In this document: piece after piece, positions 1-4,543 of the stretch
How the letters are laid out: each line of letters starts with the position of its first letter
Numbering within the stretch: position 1 is the stretch's first letter
NCBI GenBank assembly: GCA_020436955.1
Contig: JAGQWW010000178.1
Span: 1-5,986 of the forward strand
Source: Saprospiraceae bacterium
GTDB lineage: Bacteria > Bacteroidota > Bacteroidia > Chitinophagales > Saprospiraceae
Direction: 5' to 3'
Length of the DNA: 5,986 bases
Made by a program: the position numbers and the translations under genes
The notes under the pieces: generated by a model
Database searches by the model: none
Told to the model about the DNA's origin: nothing
The model's input: the letters and a program-made list of their open reading frames with translations, nothing else

Positions 1-257
1 GTAGGCGCAGCATAACATCTCAGTTCTCGCGAAGGCTCCAGAAAGGTGGTTTTTGAGCTTTCGTTAATCAGGATACTGCCATCGTAAAAATGGAAAGCCA
101 AATCCCAGGCATTATTGTCGACTTGCGTTTCTGCATCATTACTCAGGCTGTAGTAACTCTGTAGGCCATAAGACTCACCTACTGATACCAGGACAAAATC
201 CTGAGCAAATAAATTGGAACCAAAAAGTAGGAAGGTAAAAATGTAAGGGAAACGCAT
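1..257 (-). CDS. Secreted protein of unknown function, N-terminal part (runs off the left edge)
   Basis: An open frame begins at an ATG at 257 and continues without a stop to the window edge, so about 85 residues are visible and the C-terminus is missing. Residues 1-19 form a typical signal peptide: a short basic start (M-R), a hydrophobic core (FPYIFTFLLFGSNLF), and an A-Q cleavage site before D20. The mature start has a beta-rich look, with YYSLSNDAE followed by the NNAWDLAFHFYDG stretch around residues 49-60. Short WD(L/I)AF segments of this kind occur in exported Bacteroidota proteins, some with a C-terminal type IX sorting domain, but that end lies outside the window. The function is not recognised. 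A good -7 box lies 16 bases before the ATG. The gene is separated from fbp by the fbp terminator, so it is its own transcription unit. Confidence 0.75.
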   Translation of the reverse strand, partial: MRFPYIFTFLLFGSNLFAQDFVLVSVGESYGLQSYYSLSNDAETQVDNNAWDLAFHFYDGSILINESSKTTFLEPSRELRCYAAP

Positions 258-273
258 GGTTTTTATTTTGACC

Positions 274-281
274 CAAAATTA
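274..281 (-). promoter_or_regulatory. Bacteroidota-type -7 box for the secreted-protein gene
   Basis: On the minus strand the sequence TAATTTTG matches the Bacteroidota -7 consensus TAnnTTTG at every fixed position. It ends 16 bases before the ATG at 257, giving a leader of roughly 10-12 bases. No convincing TTG-type -33 box was seen at the expected distance, so the call rests on the -7 box and its position. Confidence 0.5.
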
Positions 282-330
282 TAACCCAGAGGCTGGAGAT
301 ACTATTTTTGGTTGTAAGCCTATTGTCAAA

Positions 331-365
331 AAAAGGGTGTTCGTCAATTGGACGAACACCCTTTT
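331..365 (-). terminator. Intrinsic terminator of fbp
   Basis: Bases 331-345 and 351-365 form a perfect 15-bp stem around a 5-base loop. Read on the minus strand, the hairpin begins 24 bases after the fbp stop codon, and its distal part merges into a run of seven T residues (positions 334-328). This is the standard layout of a rho-independent terminator for fbp. On the plus strand the hairpin is followed only by a broken T-rich stretch, and no plus-strand gene lies to its left, so action in that direction has no evident purpose. Confidence 0.92.
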
Positions 366-389
366 ATCCTTCTTTTTAAAAAGAAAATA

Positions 390-1403
390 TTAGTTGAAAG
401 TAGGTACAGCACTGTACCTTTCTACAAACTCTTTGTATTCATCCACCATAGCGGGTGAACCGATTGCGATAGTAGCTCTTTGATGCAGGTGTTTTACCGG
501 AACATCCAAAATTCTGTCCAATTGGCAGGTAATGGCTTTTCCACCGGCATTTTCCACAACAAATGAAAGTGGGTTACACTCGTACAACAACCTCAATTTA
601 CCTTGAGGATATTTGCGGGTGTTTGGATATAAAAAGATACCACCCTGGAACAAAATACGGTGTATGTCACTCACCATAGATCCGATATATCGAAGCCCCA
701 TGTTATGGTCGGAGCAGTGGTCGATGTAACGACGCATCTCCAGATCAAACTTGAGATAATACCCCTGGTTCACGGAATAGTAATTTCCTCGTTCCGGTAT
801 TTTGATATCCTTGTGGGACAAACAGAATTCACCGATAGTTGGGTCCAATGTAAAACCGTTTACACCATTTCCTGTAGTGTATACTAGGATGGTGGAAGTG
901 CCATAAATTACGTAACCAGCACCAACCAGTTCTGTACCTGCCTGGAAGAAATCTTCAAGCGTAGCAGATTCGTTTTTGTCGCTTATGCGGCGGTAAATTC
1001 CAAAAATGGTCCCTACCGAAACATTTACATCAATGTTGGAAGACCCATCCAAAGGGTCAAAAACCACAACATATTTTGGGCTTTTCCCTTCCACGCTACT
1101 GAAGGTCACAATATCTTCCAATTCTTCTGAAGCAACGGCTGCACATTCGCCGCTATTCTTCAAGCAATCGATCAGTTTATCATTGGCATAGAGGTCCAAC
1201 TTCTGTACGATGTCGCCTGACTGATTTTCAGCATCAGCGATACCCAGAATATTGACTAGTCCGGCCTTGTTTACTTCTCGATTTACGATTTTGGCGGCAA
1301 CTCCGATGTCTCGGAGCAGAGCGGACAATTCCCCGGAGGCAAAGGGGAAATCCTTTTGTCGGCGAAGGATAAATTCGTCCAGCGTGACAATTCGGTTATT
1401 CAT
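390..1403 (-). CDS. fbp: Fructose-1,6-bisphosphatase, class I
   Basis: This cytoplasmic enzyme hydrolyses fructose 1,6-bisphosphate to fructose 6-phosphate and phosphate, the committed step of gluconeogenesis. The protein has 337 residues, close to the usual length of about 330. The metal-binding segments are visible: ASEE at 91-94, FDPLDGSSNIDVNVSVGT at 115-132 (with D116 and D119), and E284 in VVENAGGKA. The active-site signature GKLRLLYECNPLS lies at 268-280, where K269 is the expected substrate-phosphate contact and E275 belongs to the conserved YE motif. The ATG at 1403 gives a family-typical N-terminus (TLDEFILRRQKDFP), and no better start is seen. No Shine-Dalgarno sequence is evident. 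The gene is monocistronic, divergent from the DUF721 gene, and closed by the terminator at 331-365. All key residues appear intact. Confidence 0.97.
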   Translation of the reverse strand: MNNRIVTLDEFILRRQKDFPFASGELSALLRDIGVAAKIVNREVNKAGLVNILGIADAENQSGDIVQKLDLYANDKLIDCLKNSGECAAVASEELEDIVTFSSVEGKSPKYVVVFDPLDGSSNIDVNVSVGTIFGIYRRISDKNESATLEDFFQAGTELVGAGYVIYGTSTILVYTTGNGVNGFTLDPTIGEFCLSHKDIKIPERGNYYSVNQGYYLKFDLEMRRYIDHCSDHNMGLRYIGSMVSDIHRILFQGGIFLYPNTRKYPQGKLRLLYECNPLSFVVENAGGKAITCQLDRILDVPVKHLHQRATIAIGSPAMVDEYKEFVERYSAVPTFN

Positions 1404-1561
1404 ATTTGGTTAGATTTTTTATTAGGGGCTTAAATTTATGGATATTTCACGACAAAGGCTTTGATATGGAACATTGTTTCCATTATTTCTTAGGAAAAAG
1501 AAATTCGGGTCAAGGCCTTTAAAAAATCAGTTAGGAAAGGGATGCTGTTTCCGCTTCTTTT

Positions 1562-1569
1562 TAACTTTG
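1562..1569 (+). promoter_or_regulatory. Bacteroidota-type -7 box for the DUF721 gene
   Basis: TAACTTTG matches TAnnTTTG at every fixed position and ends 19 bases before the ATG at 1589. At the expected -33 distance only a weak TTAG (1531-1534) is seen. The rest of the 185-base divergent region (1404-1588) holds no recognisable RNA gene or hairpin. Confidence 0.55.
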
Positions 1570-1588
1570 TAGTCAGAATCAAAAACTC

Positions 1589-1879
1589 ATGTTTAAATCA
1601 ACAGAAACAAGTCTGAAAGATGTGCTGAAGGCCATGGTTAAATCATTGAACATGAAACCCGGCCTTTACCAAAATCAATTACAGAAAATTTGGCTGGAGA
1701 AAATGGGGACTACCATTTTCAATCATACCAAGGAGATTAAATTATACAAAAACAGACTGTTCCTTACCATCGATTCTGCGCCTTTAAAACAGGAACTCAC
1801 CTATTCAAAGGATAAAATAATCAGGATGCTCAATGATGAGCTGGGCGAGGATTATATTGAAGATGTAATACTTCGTTAG
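1589..1879 (+). CDS. DUF721 family protein, DciA-like (predicted replicative helicase loader)
   Basis: This 96-residue protein has the DUF721 pattern. An N-terminal helix pair (LKDVLKAMVKSLNMKPGL) is followed by an xxIWxExMG segment (KIWLEKMGTTIFNHT, about 33-47). Next come a strand-turn-strand segment (EIKLYKNRLFLTIDSAPLKQEL, about 49-70) and a final helix with a short tail ending in EDVILR. DUF721 includes DciA, which in many bacteria without DnaC/DnaI helps DnaB load at the origin. The protein here is close to the bare domain, without the long extension of some DciA proteins. In many Bacteroidota this gene lies near recF, but here it stands alone between fbp and the transporter. It is the only plus-strand gene, and its TAG stop overlaps the TAA of the convergent transporter gene. 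The family call is firm; the helicase-loading role is inferred from family knowledge. Confidence 0.88.
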   Translation: MFKSTETSLKDVLKAMVKSLNMKPGLYQNQLQKIWLEKMGTTIFNHTKEIKLYKNRLFLTIDSAPLKQELTYSKDKIIRMLNDELGEDYIEDVILR

Positions 1880-2658
1880 AACAGGGAGAGTACCCAATCC
1901 TGGATACCTAAAATTCTGGTAGAAGCCCAAATTACGATGATTACCAACATCCAGTAAGCTACCTTATCTGCTGAAGGATACCTTGATGCGTACCTGGCAG
2001 TTGCCCATCCACCAATACTTTGTCCGATGGCCATCAGTCCGCCAATACGCCAGTCAATCAGACCTTTCCATTGGAACAAAATGATAACAAAAACGGTGTA
2101 AAGTCCAACAGTTAAAATTTTAATCGCATTACTTTCCAACAAGCTAAATCTGGCACCAAGAACCAGGATAGCCAAAAAGAAAATACCCATACCCATCTGG
2201 ATGAAGCCACCATAAAATCCTAAGGCTAAAAAGGCAGGAATTACAATCCATGCCGATGGTTTACTGCTGGTATCTGTCTCACGAAGCCACCTTTTCGGCT
2301 TGAAAAGGATGACAAACAACATGAAGACCATCATGAATCCAAAAACCTGACGGAAAGCTTCATTGCTGACATAAATGGCTACAATGGCACCAATGATGGC
2401 ACCGATGGTGGTAGGCAGGATATATCGCCAGCTTCTTTCCAGATTAAATTTTCCACCTTTTTGAAATTCCCAAATGCTAAAGGCTGATTGAGCGGCTATA
2501 CCTACCCTGTTGGTTCCATTGGCAACTCCACCGGGCAAACCCAGCACCTCAGTCAAAATGGACAAGGTAATAGCAGAACCATTTCCAGCCAGGGTATTAA
2601 TGGCTCCAGCAATGGCACTACCTACTATAGCGATAGTAATTTGATAGGTGTCGAGCAT
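1876..2658 (-). CDS. TauE/SafE (TSUP) family membrane transporter
   Basis: This 260-residue integral membrane protein of the inner membrane has about eight hydrophobic segments. The two-fold internal repeat typical of TSUP is visible. The first copy has GAINTLAGNGSAITLSIL (about 18-35) and the second has GFYGGFIQMGMGIFFLAIL (about 147-165), each a glycine-rich re-entrant-like motif. Members export or import sulfite, sulfonates, sulfoacetate or other organic anions; the substrate cannot be told here. I chose the ATG at 2658 because it overlaps the stop codon of the upstream epimerase gene as TAATG, a classic coupling arrangement. An AAGGA sequence lies three bases upstream. A longer frame from a TTG at 2679 would add seven residues encoded inside the epimerase gene and is less likely. 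The 3' end overlaps the convergent DUF721 gene by 4 bases. Confidence 0.9.
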   Translation of the reverse strand: MLDTYQITIAIVGSAIAGAINTLAGNGSAITLSILTEVLGLPGGVANGTNRVGIAAQSAFSIWEFQKGGKFNLERSWRYILPTTIGAIIGAIVAIYVSNEAFRQVFGFMMVFMLFVILFKPKRWLRETDTSSKPSAWIVIPAFLALGFYGGFIQMGMGIFFLAILVLGARFSLLESNAIKILTVGLYTVFVIILFQWKGLIDWRIGGLMAIGQSIGGWATARYASRYPSADKVAYWMLVIIVIWASTRILGIQDWVLSLF

Positions 2659-3062
2659 TATTCCTTGATACTTTGGCAAAGTTCAACCAATACACCATTT
2701 GTACCTTTTGGGTGCAGGAAACAAACCAGTTTATTGTCAGCACCGCGTTTAGGCTTTTCGTTTAAAACCGTGAAGCCTTCCTTGCGCATTCTCTCCATTT
2801 CTGCTTCGATGTCTTCTACTTCGAATGCGATATGATGGATGCCCTCCCCTTTTTTCTCAATGAATTTTGCAATTGCACTTTCCTCAGCTGTTGCTTCCAG
2901 GAGCTCAATTTTTGTTTCTCCTTTTTGAAAAAATGAGGTTTTCACATGTTCGGAAGCTACTTCCTCAATTTTGTAATGTGGGACACCCAATAATTTTTCA
3001 AAAAGTGCATTGCTGGCTTCCAGGTTTTTCACTGCAATCCCTATATGCTCTACATTTTTCAT
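2658..3062 (-). CDS. mce: Methylmalonyl-CoA epimerase (VOC family)
   Basis: The enzyme interconverts (S)- and (R)-methylmalonyl-CoA in the cytoplasm, linking propionyl-CoA carboxylase to methylmalonyl-CoA mutase and succinyl-CoA. The 134 residues form two beta-alpha-beta-beta-beta modules of the vicinal oxygen chelate fold. Likely metal ligands are H6 (VEHIGIAV), E53 (KIELLEA), a histidine of GIHHIAFEV (H76 or H77) and E127 (VLVELCQ). The segments SPIAKF-like ESAIAKFIEKKGEGIHH and FLHPKGTNGVLVEL are characteristic of this epimerase rather than glyoxalase I. The ATG at 3062 begins exactly before the first metal-binding strand. It is preceded by a well-spaced Bacteroidota promoter. The stop overlaps the start of the TSUP transporter, so both are probably co-translated. 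The mutase and carboxylase genes are not in this window. Confidence 0.93.
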   Translation of the reverse strand: MKNVEHIGIAVKNLEASNALFEKLLGVPHYKIEEVASEHVKTSFFQKGETKIELLEATAEESAIAKFIEKKGEGIHHIAFEVEDIEAEMERMRKEGFTVLNEKPKRGADNKLVCFLHPKGTNGVLVELCQSIKE

Positions 3063-3081
3063 TTGCTGAAATTTTAGGCTG

Positions 3082-3112
3082 CAAAGGTGGCAACAAATCT
3101 AATTTTTACCAA
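3082..3112 (-). promoter_or_regulatory. Bacteroidota-type promoter of the mce-transporter pair
   Basis: On the minus strand TTGG (3109-3112) is followed after 19 bases by CACCTTTG (3082-3089), which matches TAnnTTTG at all fixed positions but the first. The -7 box ends 19 bases before the mce ATG. The -33 element overlaps the last codons of the DinB-like gene, which suggests that mce is transcribed separately even though it lies close behind that gene. Confidence 0.55.
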
Positions 3113-3618
3113 CCCCTGTAGCGAGGAGGTTTCAAATTATTTAATCGAAGGTAAACAATGACCTGTCCGCGGTGATGGGTCTGGTGGTCCTGCATCAAAT
3201 GCATGATCTGTCGGCCGGTCATCGGGCCTGCAAAGAAATCATGTACTGTTTCCAAATCCTCAAGCTTCACTGCTTCAACTGCATCTCTTGCATATTGATA
3301 TGCATTTGTAACCAATGCCGCCAACTCTTCTTTGTTGGTGATATTTTCTGCACCTGTAAAATCCATCGCCGGTGTTTTCCCCAAATAGGCATTGGCCAGC
3401 CAGGTCATATTTTTAGAAAGATGAACCAATTGCTCTGCAAAAGTCATCTCCTCTTCTGTTGGCTTAAAGTTCAGATTTTCTTGCGGCATCAAGGCCAGGC
3501 ATTCCAGGGTATAATCCCTGGCATTATCCCATTTTTTCAACCACTCTTCTTGCAGTGGAAATTGTGCAAAAACGGATGCGGAAAGGAATAGAAAAATTGG
3601 GGACAGTAGAACTTTCAT
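3106..3618 (-). CDS. DinB-fold protein with a signal peptide, putative metal-dependent enzyme
   Basis: The 170-residue protein starts with a clear signal peptide (MKVLLSPIFLFLSASVFAQ, 1-19, A-Q end), so it is predicted to be exported. The mature part has the four-helix DinB/YfiT-like fold. H66 in AEQLVHLSKN and the HxxxH pair H145/H149 in QDHQTHHRGQ supply the three histidines that bind a divalent metal in this superfamily. The closing segment VYLRLNNLKPPRY is typical of Bacteroidota DinB proteins. Known members include damage-inducible DinB and thiol-dependent transferases, but most have no assigned reaction, so no substrate is proposed. It lies 37 bases after the zinc-finger gene and 43 bases before mce on the same strand, with a -7-like box of its own. 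The family call is firm, the export is well supported, and the function is unknown. Confidence 0.88.
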   Translation of the reverse strand: MKVLLSPIFLFLSASVFAQFPLQEEWLKKWDNARDYTLECLALMPQENLNFKPTEEEMTFAEQLVHLSKNMTWLANAYLGKTPAMDFTGAENITNKEELAALVTNAYQYARDAVEAVKLEDLETVHDFFAGPMTGRQIMHLMQDHQTHHRGQVIVYLRLNNLKPPRYRGW

Positions 3619-3634
3619 GTTTGAAATTTTCCCC

Positions 3635-3642
3635 CCAAGGTA
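3635..3642 (-). promoter_or_regulatory. Possible -7 box for the DinB-like gene
   Basis: On the minus strand TACCTTGG differs from TAnnTTTG at one position and ends 16 bases before the ATG at 3618, the same geometry as the other promoters here. A TTG lies 23 bases upstream (3666-3668), inside the end of the zinc-finger gene. Read-through from the zinc-finger gene is an alternative. Confidence 0.35.
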
Positions 3643-3655
3643 AGTATTCTAAAAA

Positions 3656-3988
3656 CTAATCTGCGCAACGTACGCAACGTGTACTCTCCGGCATAAACAT
3701 CAATCTGGCAGGCTGAATAGCTTGCCCACAACGGCTGCATTTGCCAAACCCATCTTCTTCCAATTTAATCAAAGCCATCTTTAAACTAGCCACACGCTTC
3801 CGGGCCGAACGCAAAGAAGCTTCCGCCACCGACTTATTTTGAATAGCGTCCATACGACTCACCCGCCCTATCGAGTTTTCCGGACTGATTGGCTTGGTCA
3901 TCTCCTCTAATTGCTTTATCTCCTCTTCAAACTTGGCAAGCTGGAGATGGATTTTTTCGCGGAGGTGGGATTTTTCTTTTTGTTCCAT
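3656..3988 (-). CDS. TraR/DksA family C4 zinc-finger protein
   Basis: The 110-residue protein has a long charged N-terminal helix (about 4-30) and the family segment IGRVSRMDAIQNKSVAEASL (about 40-59). A second helix follows, then a C-terminal C4 zinc finger with C84-x2-C87 (CSRC) and C105-x2-C108 (CVRC). The family includes DksA and TraR, which bind the secondary channel of RNA polymerase and modulate initiation with ppGpp. The acidic DxxDxA tip of E. coli DksA is not conserved as such; only one Asp (D47) is seen there, so DksA-like activity is uncertain. The ATG at 3988 is preferred. The frame continues upstream to a TTG at 4033, but those 15 residues (KGQKQKAKSHF and so on) are translated 7-base repeat. 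The upstream repeat array reaches to within a base or so of the ATG and replaces any normal promoter region. Confidence 0.88.
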   Translation of the reverse strand: MEQKEKSHLREKIHLQLAKFEEEIKQLEEMTKPISPENSIGRVSRMDAIQNKSVAEASLRSARKRVASLKMALIKLEEDGFGKCSRCGQAIQPARLMFMPESTRCVRCAD

Positions 3989-3989
3989 G

Positions 3990-4024
3990 AAGTGGCTTTT
4001 GGCTTTTTGCTTTTGGCCTTTGGC
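3990..4024 (-). repeat. Left array of 7-base repeats (GCCAAAA type), inverted relative to the right array
   Basis: Read on the minus strand, the units are GCCAAAG (4024-4018), GCCAAAA (4017-4011), GCAAAAA (4010-4004), GCCAAAA (4003-3997) and a degenerate GCCACTT (3996-3990). The array lies between the stop of the four-helix-bundle gene and the ATG of the zinc-finger gene, and ends one base from that ATG. Bases 4002-4025 pair with 4508-4531 as an inverted repeat (22 of 24). Confidence 0.85.
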
Positions 4025-4043
4025 TAACAACAAACACTTTATT

Positions 4044-4403
4044 TCAAATATTATGCAAAATTTTGACTTGAAGGGAATTCAACTGTTTTTGGACTATTCC
4101 AAGGTGGTTGAAAATCATATTTGAATTTTCTTTCTTCAAATAACCTAATCCTTCAGCCACCAGCAATTGGGTTTCCAATTCGAAGGCGCTTCCTATTGAG
4201 ATCTCTAAAAATCTGAGAAACTCTCTTTCCGATCTACGACTGGTTCCTTCAGCAATATTGGAAGGGATAGAAATGGCTGATCTTCTAACTTGTGAAATCA
4301 GCCCAAATTTTTCTGATGGAGGAAATTCGCTCGTAATCTGGTAGACAATTTTAACCAAATCCATACTACCAACCCATACATTGTAATTTCTAAAATTTCT
4401 CAT
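4044..4403 (-). CDS. Four-helix-bundle protein of the S23/IVP family (23S rRNA intervening-sequence protein type)
   Basis: The 119-residue protein carries the hallmark of this family: QVRRSAISIPSNIAEG (about 38-53), then SRRSEREFLRFLEISIGSAF (about 55-74) and a third helix ELETQLLVAEGLGYL. The N-terminus (NFRNYNVWVGSMDLVKIVYQ) is the usual first helix. The family was first seen in intervening sequences of 23S rRNA genes and is related to Avd of diversity-generating retroelements. Members form small, basic-faced homopentameric bundles, but free-standing genes like this one have no established function. It lies alone between sda and the zinc-finger gene, with arrays of a 7-base repeat in opposite orientation on both sides. 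Its promoter (4423-4454) contains a dyad. No 23S rRNA, reverse transcriptase or template/variable repeat is present, so neither the intron-like nor the retroelement setting applies. All family motifs are intact. Confidence 0.92.
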   Translation of the reverse strand: MRNFRNYNVWVGSMDLVKIVYQITSEFPPSEKFGLISQVRRSAISIPSNIAEGTSRRSEREFLRFLEISIGSAFELETQLLVAEGLGYLKKENSNMIFNHLGIVQKQLNSLQVKILHNI

Positions 4404-4422
4404 TTGTTTTAGTTTTCTTTTC

Positions 4423-4454
4423 TAAATGTAATGCTCCTATCATTACACTTCCAA
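4423..4454 (-). promoter_or_regulatory. Promoter of the four-helix-bundle gene
   Basis: On the minus strand TTGG (4451-4454) is followed after 20 bases by TACATTTA (4423-4430), which matches TAnnTTTG except at the last base. The -7 box ends 19 bases before the ATG at 4403. No Shine-Dalgarno sequence is present in the A-rich leader. Confidence 0.5.
4427..4447. promoter_or_regulatory. Perfect 7-bp dyad between the promoter boxes, candidate operator
   Basis: TGTAATG (4427-4433) and CATTACA (4441-4447) are exact inverted copies separated by seven bases. The dyad overlaps the -7 box and fills most of the spacer up to the -33 box, where a repressor would block polymerase. No regulator gene is identified. 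A chance dyad in AT-rich DNA is possible. Confidence 0.4.
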
Positions 4455-4508
4455 AAAAGGAAACAAAATCCCCCCTCAATTCCATCATAGGTGGAAAAAA
4501 CCAAAAAA

Positions 4509-4543
4509 GCCAATGGCCAAAAGCCAAAAGCTAATAGCTAAAT
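4509..4543 (+). repeat. Right array of 7-base repeats (GCCAAAA type)
   Basis: Read on the plus strand, the units are GCCAATG (4509-4515), GCCAAAA (4516-4522), GCCAAAA (4523-4529), GCTAATA (4530-4536) and GCTAAAT (4537-4543). The last unit touches the sda stop codon (4543-4545). The array is in the opposite orientation to the one at 3990-4024. The sequence from the promoter to this array (4455-4508) is AC-rich and shows no gene or strong hairpin. Confidence 0.85.

Noticed and set aside
1431..1456. Promoter for fbp (TAAATTTA at 1431-1438 with TTTG at 1453-1456 on the minus strand)
   Set aside because: The spacing is only 14 bases, the -7 box lacks the final G, and it lies 27 bases from the ATG, unlike the other promoters here.
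2659..2679. N-terminal extension of the TSUP transporter from a TTG at 2679
   Set aside because: The extra seven residues overlap the epimerase gene, and the ATG at 2658 is supported by the TAATG overlap.
2488..3591. Plus-strand open frames opposite the transporter, mce and DinB genes
   Set aside because: They are antisense to well-supported genes and give compositionally odd proteins without motifs.
4044..4403. Part of a diversity-generating retroelement (Avd relative)
   Set aside because: No reverse transcriptase, template repeat or variable repeat is present, and the protein fits the S23/IVP four-helix-bundle pattern better than Avd.
3990..4543. A classical insertion sequence
   Set aside because: There is no transposase, the inverted repeats are low-complexity heptamer arrays, and no target-site duplication is visible at the outer ends.
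4495..4543. Intrinsic terminator for sdaA within the right repeat array
   Set aside because: The only dyads (such as GCCAATGGC) are about 4 bp long, too weak for a terminator even though T runs follow on the minus strand.
3990..4543. CRISPR array
   Set aside because: The repeats are contiguous 7-base units without unique spacers, and no cas gene is present.
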